Shown piece by piece: positions 45,175 to 55,282 of a DNA stretch of 64,000 nucleotides; position 1 is the first letter of the stretch, and the number at the start of each line of letters is the position of its first letter. The notes beneath the pieces are model-generated. The model saw only the letters and a program-made list of their open reading frames with translations. It did no database searches and was not told the DNA's origin. The position numbers and the translations under genes are program-made. Source of the DNA: Glaciecola sp047250385 (GTDB lineage Bacteria > Pseudomonadota > Gammaproteobacteria > Enterobacterales > Alteromonadaceae); the NCBI RefSeq assembly GCF_047250385.1, contig NZ_JBLBVM010000044.1, positions 1-64,000 of the forward strand. The letters are read 5' to 3'.

Positions 45175-46257
45175 ATGAAGAAGAAATTGAATTTAACTGA
45201 AGTGGCGAAGCACTTAGGTGTCTCTATAGCAACAGTTTCAAACGCATTTAATCGACCTGACCAACTATCAGAAAAATTACGTGAACGGATCATGACGGAA
45301 TCGGCTAAACTCGGGTACCACGGCCCTAATTTAGCAGCTCGTTCACTCAGAATGGGCGCCTCAGGCATTATCGGAGTCATGCTTTCTGACTCACTCAGTT
45401 ACTCCTTCTCAGATCCTGTAGCGAGTCAGTTGCTGCAGGGTATAGCTGAAGTGCTCGTGGAAAATCAAAAACAAATGCTTTTACTATCTAGCGACGTGCA
45501 TACAGCGGAACAAAGCAGCGCAGAATCATTGCCGGACGGTTTGATTGTTTACGGCACAATTCCTACAAAAACCATGGAGCAAATCCAAAGAATTGGCAAA
45601 CCTATCGTAATAGTTGATTATCAAGCTAGTAACTTCAGTTCGGTCAATATTGATAATCAATCTGGGGCTTATGCTATCGCTGAGCACGCCTTCACTAACT
45701 CCATCAGCAAACAAAAGCTTCAAGAAGACGACGATTCACTCAATACTTCTATTTTAGGTTTAAAACTCATCGAAATACCTCGCGTTTGCCGTCTCACAGA
45801 AGATGATTTTAACAATCCACTTCGTCAACTTTCGCAACTTAGATTAAACGGCTATCTCGAAGCTGCTTCTTCACATAATGTAGAGATTACGGCAGAGAAA
45901 GTGTGGAATATTCCAATCAATAACCATCACTATGCAGAAATTGCAGCACGCGAAGCACTTATGACCTCAGACCGACCAAGCGTCTTATTGTGTATGAGTG
46001 ATATTATTGCATTGTCCGCAGTTAAGGTGGCAAAGTCGCTTGGCTTGCGCGTTCCTGAAGATGTTCAAATTACGGGATTTGATGATATTCCTGAAGCCTC
46101 TAGAAGCGAACCGGGCATTACAACTATTTGCCAACAAAGTATTGAGAAAGGGCGTGTGGCTGCAAGAATGCTATTAGATTCAATCAAAGATGATGCCGAG
46201 ACGCAGCATCTTAAATTAGCGACAAGATTAGTCATTCGTAATAGTTGCCCGCAATAA
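45175..46257 (+). CDS. LacI-family transcriptional regulator of the sucrose locus
   Basis: A 360-residue repressor-type protein. The helix-turn-helix and hinge are at 1-60 (NLTEVAKHLGVSIATVSNAF, then GYHGPNLAARSLRMG). A periplasmic-binding-like sugar domain follows to the C-terminus (SDIIALSAVKVAKSLGLRVPEDVQITGFDD). It is the only DNA-binding regulator in the island and lies between fructokinase and the hybrid kinase, so it probably binds the CG-centred operators and releases them on sucrose or a derived sugar. There is no clear ribosome site before ATG 45175. It is equivalent to SuxR of Xanthomonas. Confidence 0.93.
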   Translation: MKKKLNLTEVAKHLGVSIATVSNAFNRPDQLSEKLRERIMTESAKLGYHGPNLAARSLRMGASGIIGVMLSDSLSYSFSDPVASQLLQGIAEVLVENQKQMLLLSSDVHTAEQSSAESLPDGLIVYGTIPTKTMEQIQRIGKPIVIVDYQASNFSSVNIDNQSGAYAIAEHAFTNSISKQKLQEDDDSLNTSILGLKLIEIPRVCRLTEDDFNNPLRQLSQLRLNGYLEAASSHNVEITAEKVWNIPINNHHYAEIAAREALMTSDRPSVLLCMSDIIALSAVKVAKSLGLRVPEDVQITGFDDIPEASRSEPGITTICQQSIEKGRVAARMLLDSIKDDAETQHLKLATRLVIRNSCPQ

Positions 46258-46352
46258 TTCGGACTCAAAACAAGTCCCAAATGATTGCCATAGGTGATAT
46301 CGTACGTATCGCACAAATTAAAGTTAATAAGATAATCTTTGGAAGATAACCC

Positions 46353-49073
46353 ATGATTAGGCAGTCCATTACTTCTAATGCAAATAAGAGTATTGCTAAG
46401 CGATTATTTATATTGCCAGCTATCATTCTGTTAATTGGTTTAGGCTTAAGTATCAATGCTGAAATTACTCAGCGGTCTGAAGACAGTAAAAAAGTCGATT
46501 TAGCTTTGAAAGCTGCGGTTGAGAAATTTGAATTAAAAGTAACTGAACGCCTAACGTTTTATTCCTACGGCCTGCGAAGCATAGACTCCCTCATTAGCAC
46601 AGTAGGCAAAGAAAATTTCGATTATCAAGTAATGCAATCATTTGCAAGAAGTCGCGATTTTCAAACTGAATTCCCTGGCGTACATGGTTTTGGCGTCATT
46701 CAAAACATCGATGCTGATGAACTCGATTCGTTTATAGCAAAAAATAGGGAGATGCGGCCTGATAGTGCTTTTAATGTTAAACACCTCAACGAAGAACCTG
46801 AAAGATTATTTATTATTCGTGACATCCTGCCTGAAAGTAAAAACGCGTCCGCGATTGGCTTAAATATTGGCTCTGAACAGTCGAGACGAGCGGCAGCAAT
46901 TGAATCTGCATCAAGAAGTGAAATCACGATTACGTCCCCCATCACTCTTGTACAGGCTGATCAAAGCATAAAACAAGGCTTTTTAATATTACTTGCCTAT
47001 TCAGAGAGTGAGACCGTGGCACCAACTCTAGAGAACACTTGGGGTTGGTCATATGCACCTATCGTCATAGATGAAGTCATTGACTCGATAGATACAATCG
47101 ATGACAACTTAATTCTTTCCATTTCTAATCGAACTGCAGCAGGCGACTCACTTTTCTATCAATCTGAAGAAATAAGACGGCAAACGGGTTCATACAATTA
47201 TCATATTGATGTGCCGGTATTTGGAAAAAGCTGGCGCTTTGAGGCTCATACAAGCCCTGCGTTTGTAAACAGTATTAAGCAGCCTCCTTTTGGCACTTTT
47301 TTGAAGTTTATTATTCTGACTTTTTTAGTGGCGATAACACTTTTCACAATCCTGCTCGTCATCCTCAAAAGATTCGACTCTAAAATACATGTTGCAGAAC
47401 TTGCTATTGCAAAAGAACAAGCTCTTACTGAAACCAATCGACGACTCGAATCATTGGTAAAATCTCGTACTACAGAAATAGAAAAGTCAGCCAGTTTTCA
47501 AAAGGCGATATTACAAAGTTCTACTTACGCCATTATCGCCACAGATGTAGATGGGCTGATAACAATGTTCAACCCTGCAGCAGAAAACCTTCTTGGTTAC
47601 AAAGCTAGCGATTTGATTGGCAAGGAAACACCAAGGAAATTTCATGTTGATGATGAAATGGTAAAGCGTGCAGAAGAGTTATCAAAAGAAATGCATGAGA
47701 AAATTGAACCGGGTTTTGGCGTATTTACATACAAAGCCAATTTATTTGGTAAAGAAGAAAGTACTTGGACCTATGTTCATCGTTACGGAAAACATATCAG
47801 AGTTAAATTAAGCGTAAGCGGTTTGTATGATGAGCATCAAAATATTATTGGTTATTTAGGTATCGCTTATGATTTAACAGAACAACTAGCTTATGAACAG
47901 ATAATCAAAGAAGAGAAAGTAAAAGCCGAGCAAGCCACATTGGCAAAATCACAATTCCTAGCCAATATGAGCCACGAAATACGTACTCCATTGAACGGCG
48001 TGCAAGGCGCACTGCAAATTTTAGAGGGTAAAACCTTAAATGCTGAACTGGCCTCAATAGTAAACATTGCGCTGCGTTCGATGAAGTCCCTATCACTTCT
48101 CGTTAACGATATTTTAGATATTTCAAGAGTAGAAGCAGGCAAAATACATTTATCGACCCATTCATTTCGACTCGATGAACTGCTGAGCGCTTTGCATCAA
48201 GAATTTGATCACAGCGCCGAGTCAAAAGGCATACAATTAAATTTAGAAAATCACTTACAACACACATCATGGGTTGGTGATGATTTAAGAATAAAACAAA
48301 TACTCACTAATTTAATATCTAACGCAATCAAATTCACTGAACAGGGTAGCGTCACGATCATTGCCGAAGAGAACAACTCTCGAGGATTAAAATTTAGTGT
48401 TATTGATACCGGTATTGGGATGGAAAAATCCGGTTTGGAAGTTTTGTTTAATCGCTTCGAGCAGGCAGATAAGAGTATTACCCGGAAATTCGGAGGCTCT
48501 GGCTTGGGAATGGCCATATCTAAGTCATTAATAGATCTGATGGGAGGAACAATTGAAGTAAAAAGCGAATTAAATCATGGCACTACTTTTGAAATTTTTC
48601 TACCTTTAGAGCCTGTGGATGATAGTGCATCTTCAGATATTGAGTTAGTTGAAACGACCGCCGATTTATCCAAATTTTCTATTTTAGTCGCGGAAGATAA
48701 CGAAATAAATCAAATCATAATTGAAACAATACTTGCGGACGTGGGTGCTCAAATTGTGATTGTTGACAATGGCCAGAAGGCAATCGATAGTGCAACTGAA
48801 ACGAGCTTTGATCTGATATTGCTAGATATTCAAATGCCAGTATTAGACGGTATGCAAGCATGTATTGCGATCAAAAAATTGTCTCCTGAGACACCCATTA
48901 TTGCCCTTACTGCAAACGTATTCGCAGAAGATATAGAAAAATACAAAAATGCTGGATTCGATTCGTTTATGGGTAAACCCTATGAGAAAGATGAGATCAT
49001 CAAGCTAGTAAAGGCTTACTTACTAAAACAAGATTTGAACAGTGAATCGTTTAAAAACCTAACTTTTTTTTAA
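46353..49073 (+). CDS. hybrid sensor histidine kinase (CHASE-PAS-HisKA-HATPase-REC)
   Basis: A 906-residue membrane kinase. A first membrane helix lies at about 18-38, and an extracytoplasmic CHASE domain at about 75-230 (FARSRDFQTEFPGVHGFGVI). A second helix is at about 318-340. A PAS/PAC pair occupies about 378-510, then HisKA with phospho-acceptor H541 (MSHEIRTPLNG) and HATPase with NLISNAIKFTE, DTGIGM and GGSGLGMAI. A C-terminal receiver carries acceptor D825 (LLDIQMP). There is no HPt domain and no partner response regulator nearby. It lies directly downstream of the LacI-type gene. CHASE domains sense small ligands, and here the ligand is unknown. Confidence 0.92.
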   Translation: MIRQSITSNANKSIAKRLFILPAIILLIGLGLSINAEITQRSEDSKKVDLALKAAVEKFELKVTERLTFYSYGLRSIDSLISTVGKENFDYQVMQSFARSRDFQTEFPGVHGFGVIQNIDADELDSFIAKNREMRPDSAFNVKHLNEEPERLFIIRDILPESKNASAIGLNIGSEQSRRAAAIESASRSEITITSPITLVQADQSIKQGFLILLAYSESETVAPTLENTWGWSYAPIVIDEVIDSIDTIDDNLILSISNRTAAGDSLFYQSEEIRRQTGSYNYHIDVPVFGKSWRFEAHTSPAFVNSIKQPPFGTFLKFIILTFLVAITLFTILLVILKRFDSKIHVAELAIAKEQALTETNRRLESLVKSRTTEIEKSASFQKAILQSSTYAIIATDVDGLITMFNPAAENLLGYKASDLIGKETPRKFHVDDEMVKRAEELSKEMHEKIEPGFGVFTYKANLFGKEESTWTYVHRYGKHIRVKLSVSGLYDEHQNIIGYLGIAYDLTEQLAYEQIIKEEKVKAEQATLAKSQFLANMSHEIRTPLNGVQGALQILEGKTLNAELASIVNIALRSMKSLSLLVNDILDISRVEAGKIHLSTHSFRLDELLSALHQEFDHSAESKGIQLNLENHLQHTSWVGDDLRIKQILTNLISNAIKFTEQGSVTIIAEENNSRGLKFSVIDTGIGMEKSGLEVLFNRFEQADKSITRKFGGSGLGMAISKSLIDLMGGTIEVKSELNHGTTFEIFLPLEPVDDSASSDIELVETTADLSKFSILVAEDNEINQIIIETILADVGAQIVIVDNGQKAIDSATETSFDLILLDIQMPVLDGMQACIAIKKLSPETPIIALTANVFAEDIEKYKNAGFDSFMGKPYEKDEIIKLVKAYLLKQDLNSESFKNLTFF

Positions 49074-49206
49074 AGTTAACTATGGGCATGCGTTCCCTTT
49101 GAAAAGCGGGAATCTTGGAGATTCTTGCTTATGATCCGTCATAGTTGCAAAAGCATAAATCTTCATCGCTTATTAGACTGTGAGCACAGTTGTAGAGCAT
49201 GTTGAG

Positions 49207-49234
49207 GGAAATATTTGCCTGCGCAAATGTGACG
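49207..49234 (-). repeat. 28-nt GNAG-loop hairpin element, single copy
   Basis: On the minus strand: CGTC, arm ACATTTGC, loop GCAG, arm GCAAATAT, tail TTCC. The inner 6 bp of the arms pair (ATTTGC / GCAAAT). A decayed plus-strand copy with TTCCC...GGGAATCTT arms is at about 49090-49117. Both lie between the convergent kinase and halogenase genes. Confidence 0.6.
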
Positions 49235-49248
49235 TAAGTAGATGTCAC

Positions 49249-50736
49249 TCAATTATCATCAAAATTCAATAAGCAGCCCTGAAAAAAAGTTTCCAACTCA
49301 AACTCTTTATACTTATCGCCGATACCAGGCTGATTTATAGCGATACGAGGGAATGCGCCGTAACCTGCTAACAAGCAATGCCATGATGTAACACCAAAGT
49401 GGTTTTGCAGACCTTGACGATAGATTTCTTGAGGCAAGTCGCCTTTTTCGTACCACACTGTCAATAATTGTAGTAATGACTCGGACAGTTTCATATTCTC
49501 TCTATTATCTACCCAATAAGAGGAGTCGTTGCGCGTATTTAATTTATAATGCGCCACAATATAGTCCCGAACTCGCTCATATCGTTCATTCATCTCTTTA
49601 TTAAACAGTGCTTGTCCTTGACTGCCAAACTGACCTTCCTCAAAGCTATCCATGAACATTTCAATCGAGATTTGCGTTAAGTGTAGCGCCGTTGCCTCTA
49701 GGGGCTCAATGAAACCTTGTGATAAGCCTATCGCTAAACAGTTCTTGTGCCAGTGCTTGTCTATTTGCCCGACATTCATTTTTAGATGTCTTGCTTCTAC
49801 ATCACTGTCCAGTAGCCCCAAATGAGAACGTAGTTCAAATTCTGCTTGTTCTTTATCGATGTATTTTGACGAATAAACGTAGCCATTCCCAGTTCTATGA
49901 GTCAGTGGTATTTGCCATGCCCAGCCATTTGATAGCGCAGTAGATTTTGTTTGAGGTGACATGGGGGAAATCGACTCGCTTGGCATCGCCACTGCGGCAT
50001 CATTAAAGAGATTGCTGCTGAAGGGCGTAAAACCCACATTCAATGCCTTTTGCATGAGTAATGAATTAAATCCTGTAGAGTCAACGAAAAAATCGGCATC
50101 GAGTATTTCACCGCTGTCTAACAACAAACTATCTATATCTCCACGTTCAGAATGTAGATTGACGTTTTCTATCTTAGCTTGAACATGCTTAACCCCAAGT
50201 TTTACTGCTCGTTTCGCAAGAAAGTGACCCAACAAAGCAGAGTCAAAGTGATAACCATACTCCACTTCAAAGGGGAAATTAGAGGGTGCTATGGGGCTTT
50301 TTCCTTGTTTTGCTAACCAACCATTTAGCAAAAATTCATCTGGTCGAGTATTCACATCCAGGCCATGACGACGCGTTAAACAGTTCATGTAAAAGTGCTT
50401 TTCAGAAAAAACATCAACTTGTGAAATAAATGGATGACTATAACTATTGATGCCTGAATGCGGGCTCCAGCCACTAAACTCGATATTCACTTTGTAAGTA
50501 GCATTGCACTCTGGCATCCACTCACTCTCAGAAATATTTAGATCTTGAAAGAAGCGTTTAAGTGTTGGAGTCGACCCTTCACCAACGCCAATAATGCCAA
50601 TTGCGGGAGACTCGACTAAGTAAACCTGAATACCTTTTCTCGCCCAACGATGATGCATCAAGCTAGCGGCCATCCAACCGGCGGTGCCTCCTCCGGCTAT
50701 CACTATTTTCTTAATTTTTTTGCTGGCTTGCGTCAT
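49249..50736 (-). CDS. tryptophan-halogenase-family flavoprotein (second of tandem pair)
   Basis: A 495-residue FAD-dependent enzyme. The FAD-binding motif is IAGGGTAGWMAASL near residues 12-26. The catalytic-type Lys is K82 in ECNATYKV. The halogenase motif WxWxIP is intact (NGWAWQIP), and LEPLEATALHLTQ near the C-terminal third matches the family. It needs reduced FAD from an unlinked reductase. The substrate is unknown: such genes are common beside TonB-dependent receptors in carbohydrate loci, where free tryptophan is unlikely to be the substrate. It lies 3 bp downstream of its paralogue. Confidence 0.9.
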   Translation of the reverse strand: MTQASKKIKKIVIAGGGTAGWMAASLMHHRWARKGIQVYLVESPAIGIIGVGEGSTPTLKRFFQDLNISESEWMPECNATYKVNIEFSGWSPHSGINSYSHPFISQVDVFSEKHFYMNCLTRRHGLDVNTRPDEFLLNGWLAKQGKSPIAPSNFPFEVEYGYHFDSALLGHFLAKRAVKLGVKHVQAKIENVNLHSERGDIDSLLLDSGEILDADFFVDSTGFNSLLMQKALNVGFTPFSSNLFNDAAVAMPSESISPMSPQTKSTALSNGWAWQIPLTHRTGNGYVYSSKYIDKEQAEFELRSHLGLLDSDVEARHLKMNVGQIDKHWHKNCLAIGLSQGFIEPLEATALHLTQISIEMFMDSFEEGQFGSQGQALFNKEMNERYERVRDYIVAHYKLNTRNDSSYWVDNRENMKLSESLLQLLTVWYEKGDLPQEIYRQGLQNHFGVTSWHCLLAGYGAFPRIAINQPGIGDKYKEFELETFFQGCLLNFDDN

Positions 50737-50739
50737 CCC

Positions 50740-52230
50740 TTAAGCACCCAAGTAATGTTTCAAAAATTCATCATGAGGCAGCATTTTCGACAATGGCTGC
50801 TGTTTTGCTTCTGCAATTTTATCAAGAGTTTCATTTAACTGTTCTAATGAAGGAACGTTTGCAGCTGGGTGGTAATCTTGCGGATTGATACCTTGACCAA
50901 GCATCACTTGTAACCATGAAGCATCACGGAAAATATCATGCTGATCATTAAACATATTGCCCACAGCTGCAAACACATCAATTTTATTTTGTAAGCGCTC
51001 AGGAATAGCCATTTCACGCATGTCGATCCAAAAATCAGAGTCAGTACGTTCATTAACGTGATAGTGCAAAATTATGAAGTCTCTCACTGTCTCGTATTCA
51101 ACTTGAGATTCTTGATTGTACAAATCAATAACCGACTGAGTAATCCCATTGTGAGGAAACAGCTTTAACAATCTAACAACCGCTGATTGAATTAAGTGAA
51201 TACTCGTTGACTCCAAAGGCTCTAAAAATCCACTCGACAAACCAATGGCAATAACGTTTTTATGCCACTGCTGTTTTGTTCTTCCCGTTTTGAAGGATAT
51301 TTTTCTCACATCGTTAACGGCTTTAGAATCCAAATTATTGACTAGGCGATCGTGTGCTTGCTCATCGTCCGTATAATTAGATGAGTATACGATCCCATTG
51401 CCATTGCGATTAGTAAGAGGAATGCGCCACTGCCAACCGTTGTCGTGTGCAATACTGCGGGTATATGGCAAGGTGCTATCAAAGCGATCAGTTTGTACGG
51501 CTAAAGCTGAATCTGCAGGTAACCAATGTGACCAGTCTTCATATTCAACACCCAGTGTTTTTTGCGTTAACAAGGCTCTACTGCCGGTGCAGTCAACAAA
51601 CAAATCGCCTTCAATTTGAATACCGTTTTTTAGCTGCAAACCAAGAATGTTGCCTGTTTTTTCACACTGTTTTATGTGTTCAATGATACCTTCGGTACGT
51701 TTCACGCCAGCACTTTCTGAGAGCTTTCGCAAATACTTTCCATATAACGCAGAATCAAAATGGTAAGCGTAAGGAATGTCAAACATCGGATTTTGCGTGC
51801 TAATTTTGTTGAAAACACCACCCCTGCAGCATAAATAATTGAGGTCAAAATCCCACAATGATTTCTTCATGCCATTTTGATGAGCTCTCATCAAGTAATG
51901 TTGGAAGTTGCAAAAACCTAGGTTCGCACCGGGTGCACCGAATGTGTGAAAATAACTTTCACCTTTTACGCGCCAATTTTCAAATTTAATCGCAAGTTTA
52001 ATTGTTCCGTTGGTTTCACGTAGAAACTCTTTTTCATCAATTCCTAAAAATTGATTGAAGGTTTGTATCGGCGGAATGGTAGCTTCGCCCACACCGATTA
52101 TGCCAATATCTTCAGATTCAACTAATTCGACTTCAACCTGCTTACCTAGCACTTTTCTGAGTAAAGATGCTGTCATCCAGCCTGCTGTGCCACCACCGGC
52201 AATGACTACTTTTTTGATAGCCTGCTGCAT
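50740..52230 (-). CDS. tryptophan-halogenase-family flavoprotein (first of tandem pair)
   Basis: A 496-residue paralogue of the next gene. The FAD motif is IAGGGTAGWMTASLL near 10-24. The catalytic-type Lys is K78 in ETNGTIKLAIKF, the WxWxIP motif is present (NGWQWRIP), and SSGFLEPLESTSIHL is conserved. All hallmark residues for hypohalous acid chemistry are kept, so it is not an obviously dead copy. It is downstream of the TonB receptor gene on the same strand, with a strong stem-loop in the 130-bp gap. Its Lys context (GTIKLAIKF) differs from that of the partner (ATYKVNIEF), which suggests different substrates. Confidence 0.9.
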   Translation of the reverse strand: MQQAIKKVVIAGGGTAGWMTASLLRKVLGKQVEVELVESEDIGIIGVGEATIPPIQTFNQFLGIDEKEFLRETNGTIKLAIKFENWRVKGESYFHTFGAPGANLGFCNFQHYLMRAHQNGMKKSLWDFDLNYLCCRGGVFNKISTQNPMFDIPYAYHFDSALYGKYLRKLSESAGVKRTEGIIEHIKQCEKTGNILGLQLKNGIQIEGDLFVDCTGSRALLTQKTLGVEYEDWSHWLPADSALAVQTDRFDSTLPYTRSIAHDNGWQWRIPLTNRNGNGIVYSSNYTDDEQAHDRLVNNLDSKAVNDVRKISFKTGRTKQQWHKNVIAIGLSSGFLEPLESTSIHLIQSAVVRLLKLFPHNGITQSVIDLYNQESQVEYETVRDFIILHYHVNERTDSDFWIDMREMAIPERLQNKIDVFAAVGNMFNDQHDIFRDASWLQVMLGQGINPQDYHPAANVPSLEQLNETLDKIAEAKQQPLSKMLPHDEFLKHYLGA

Positions 52231-52310
52231 TAATTTGCCTCAATTGTTTTGGTTCAATATACCATCCTTACCGCAATTTTTGAGTGTAAAAATGACAAAT
52301 TTTTGATTAA

Positions 52311-52344
52311 AAAAAACCCCTAATCAAATGATTAGAGGTTTTTT
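52311..52344 (-). terminator. strong bidirectional terminator between TonB receptor and halogenases
   Basis: Stem CCTCTAATCA / TGATTAGGGG (one G-T pair) flanked by A and T runs on both sides, ending in TTTTTTTT on the minus strand. It lies 17 bp after the receptor stop, so the halogenase pair is transcribed by readthrough or from its own promoter. Confidence 0.85.
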
Positions 52345-52360
52345 AAAGATTACCTAACTA

Positions 52361-55282
52361 TTAATAAAAAGAATAGTTGAAGTTAAGCATGTATGAAGGA
52401 CCGAATTCACGACGTGTAGTCACAATTCCGTTTCCGTCACGCGATACTTGGTCAGCATCATCTAGCAAGTTAGTACCTTGCAATGAAATTCTTAAACCTT
52501 GTAATGCTTCAATGTTTGAATTTTCAAAGTCATAAGAAATTTGAGCATCCACAACTTGAGTACCGTCACGGTCAGCTTCGCCTATTTTGTTAGAACCTGC
52601 GCGTTCGTAAGTAGTGAAACCTGAACGGTCAGTCATTGCGATACGTACTTCAAAGCCTTCATTTTCGTAGTAAGTCACTAATGAGTAGATTTCGTCAGAC
52701 TGACCAGGAATTGAAGAACCGTCATCAACTTCAGCATCGATAAATGTAGCAGAAGCCACAACACCAAAACCTTCAAGCTCATCAGCAAACATACCTAGAG
52801 GCAGGTTAGCTGTTAACTCAGCACCTTGTACAGAACCTTCTAAACCATCTTCAAAGAATGAGAAATAACCAAAATCAGGTGGTGTTACAAATGTACCTGC
52901 AGGGAAGAATTCGCCCGTAGCTGAGTTTGTGAAATCAACATCCAAAGTACGGTCATGGAAACCTGGTACAAAGTAGTTCGCGCCATTATTCGTTTCATCA
53001 TTAGTGAAATCAATAAGTGGGTTAGACTGTCTTGTAAGGTTTACTAGATCTTTGTAGAACAAAGAAATCGCAACATAACCCTCATCTTCAAAGTAGCTTT
53101 CGAATGAAAGGTCAAAGTTGTTAGATTCTAATGGACGTAATTTAGCGTTACCCGCTGACTTAGACCAAGGCGTACCATACTGTTCAACATCAGCACGTGT
53201 GTTTGGAATAGTAATGAATTGGTCATTCAAATCGAACTTAACAAAACCAGAAGCTTTCATTTGATCTAAACGAGCGCGAGAAATCGTTTTTGATGCGCCG
53301 AAACGAACAAATTGATTTTCCACAACTTCAGCATTAATACTTAAGCTTGGTAAGAAGTGCGAGTAGCTTGCGCCGTCAGTAATAGAACAAGATTCGTCGA
53401 TAACAGAGTTACTATCCGTATCACAAACACGGAAGTTAGAACCGATGACACCTAGCGTACCGTCAGATGTTTGATCAGTATCTACATACTGCGCACCAAC
53501 ATTACCGAATAGTACGATATCACCTAATTCATATTCGAAGTCAGCTTTAGCGTAAATAGTCGTCACTTCTTCTTCAACAACATAAGTATCACCAAAACGG
53601 TCTGGCTCAAGGAAGCCACCATTGTTTTGCGTGTAATAACCATTTTCGTAAGGAGCGTTGCTGTCATATGCAACCACATAACCTAAACCAGCCCACGTAA
53701 GGTCAGTTAAGCCCGCAATCGGAACACCTGATTCAGAGACAGACTGGCTACCTGGGAAAACATTTGCTGTAGCAAAAAAGCCGTTGTTTTCTTTATCTTT
53801 GTAACGGTCTGAGTAATGAAGACCAGCAGTTACTTTTGTTACGATACTGTCGTCAATTAAACCTTCCACTTCAAATTTAAGCTGAGTTAGCTCTTCTTCA
53901 ATAGTGAAGAAGTTATTGAAACCGTCTTGTGCGTTTAAGTAGGAGAATGGTTCGCCATTCGCTTTTAAAACAGATGTTTCGAATAAATCAGATAGGTTAG
54001 CAAGACCACCACCCCATACTTGTGGGCCAGTTAATTGTAATTCGTCTGGATTAGAGAATGCACCTAGGCCGTTTGAACCAGTAAAGAATACGCCTTCTGA
54101 AGACATTTCAAAGTTACGAGTACCAAAGTCAGCATTCGTTAACGAACCAGAACGTCCTAAACCTGCATAAGATTCAGCGCGCTGTTCAAACTTATTTGAT
54201 TCTGAACGAGATAAATCAACTTCAACTTTCCAGTCATCCGTTAGGTAATATTCTACGTTGACACCAAAGGCAGTTAATTCACCGTCTTTGTTAAGTGGAT
54301 CGGTACGTAAAACAGGGTTTGCTTCAATTTGCGTACCAGTCGTATTCACGCCTGAACCGCTAACAGTACCTACTGCGAAAGGTTCAATCACACCGCGAAG
54401 TACGCCTGAATCTTCGAAATCAATTTGTAGGTAATCTGCAATAATGTTTAAACGATCATTTGGCTGATACTGAAGCACCGCTGATACAGTGTCACGCTTC
54501 AATTCAGTTGACTGAGCGTTAGTATCAAGACCAGCAGGAGTGATTTGACCTGCGTCATTAGTGTTGTAACCCCAAACACCATATTTACGCTGGTTGTTTG
54601 GCGTTGTTGTATGTGCAATTGCAACTGCTAGACCAATCGTATCGTCTGCGAACTTCTCAACAAATGATAATGAATAACGGTAGCCTTTATCATCAAAGTC
54701 AGGGTTATCAGCTGGCGCTTGGTGAGCTTCGTAAACACCCGTAACCGTAAGTGTTTCTGATGCAGCTAGTGGGCGAACTGTTTGCAAATCAACAGTACCA
54801 CCTAAACCTTGAGTAATAAGCGTTGCATTAGATGATTTATGAATGGTTGCACCAGTCATAATTTCCGAAGGATACAAATCGTACTCGATACCACGGTTAT
54901 CACCGATACCGATTAATTCTCTTCCATTTAATGAAGTACCAACGAAATCTTCTTTAAAACCACGAACAGAAATTCCTGATGTACGTCCGCCGACGCGTTC
55001 ACCAGCTAAGCCAGGAAGGCGAGCCAAAGATTCCGCAATTGAAGAGTCTGGTAGTTTACCAATATCTTCCGCTGAAATAGCTTCAACGATAGATGTTGAT
55101 TCTTGTTTGACTGCTTGTGCTCTCATTAGTGAGCCGCGAATACCTGTTACTGCAATGACCTCAACCATCGAATCATCAGTTTTTGCTGACTCTTCCTGTT
55201 GTGCCATTACATGACCTGAAGTCATGGCCGCTGCAACTGCTAACGATAGCAAGGCTGGCTTAAAGCTTTTTCTTGTGTCCAT
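52361..55282 (-). CDS. TonB-dependent receptor of the sucrose locus (TIGR01782 type)
   Basis: A 973-residue outer-membrane receptor. The signal peptide is at about 1-27 (ends SGHVMA), and a TonB-box-like segment VEVIAVTG near 41-48. The plug domain at about 55-175 contains LPDSSIAESLARLPG and SVRGFKEDFVGTSLNGREL, typical of the Xanthomonas/Caulobacter carbohydrate receptors. The barrel ends NFNYSFY with a terminal aromatic residue. It sits between the halogenase pair and the divergent transporter/alpha-glucosidase operon. Uptake of sucrose is inferred from neighbours (SuxA-like). No SusD homologue is present, as expected in gammaproteobacteria. Confidence 0.93.
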   Translation of the reverse strand: MDTRKSFKPALLSLAVAAAMTSGHVMAQQEESAKTDDSMVEVIAVTGIRGSLMRAQAVKQESTSIVEAISAEDIGKLPDSSIAESLARLPGLAGERVGGRTSGISVRGFKEDFVGTSLNGRELIGIGDNRGIEYDLYPSEIMTGATIHKSSNATLITQGLGGTVDLQTVRPLAASETLTVTGVYEAHQAPADNPDFDDKGYRYSLSFVEKFADDTIGLAVAIAHTTTPNNQRKYGVWGYNTNDAGQITPAGLDTNAQSTELKRDTVSAVLQYQPNDRLNIIADYLQIDFEDSGVLRGVIEPFAVGTVSGSGVNTTGTQIEANPVLRTDPLNKDGELTAFGVNVEYYLTDDWKVEVDLSRSESNKFEQRAESYAGLGRSGSLTNADFGTRNFEMSSEGVFFTGSNGLGAFSNPDELQLTGPQVWGGGLANLSDLFETSVLKANGEPFSYLNAQDGFNNFFTIEEELTQLKFEVEGLIDDSIVTKVTAGLHYSDRYKDKENNGFFATANVFPGSQSVSESGVPIAGLTDLTWAGLGYVVAYDSNAPYENGYYTQNNGGFLEPDRFGDTYVVEEEVTTIYAKADFEYELGDIVLFGNVGAQYVDTDQTSDGTLGVIGSNFRVCDTDSNSVIDESCSITDGASYSHFLPSLSINAEVVENQFVRFGASKTISRARLDQMKASGFVKFDLNDQFITIPNTRADVEQYGTPWSKSAGNAKLRPLESNNFDLSFESYFEDEGYVAISLFYKDLVNLTRQSNPLIDFTNDETNNGANYFVPGFHDRTLDVDFTNSATGEFFPAGTFVTPPDFGYFSFFEDGLEGSVQGAELTANLPLGMFADELEGFGVVASATFIDAEVDDGSSIPGQSDEIYSLVTYYENEGFEVRIAMTDRSGFTTYERAGSNKIGEADRDGTQVVDAQISYDFENSNIEALQGLRISLQGTNLLDDADQVSRDGNGIVTTRREFGPSYMLNFNYSFY

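Noticed and set aside
49081..49200. Small gene between the hybrid kinase and the halogenase
   Set aside because: Only decayed hairpin copies are visible; no frame with a ribosome site.
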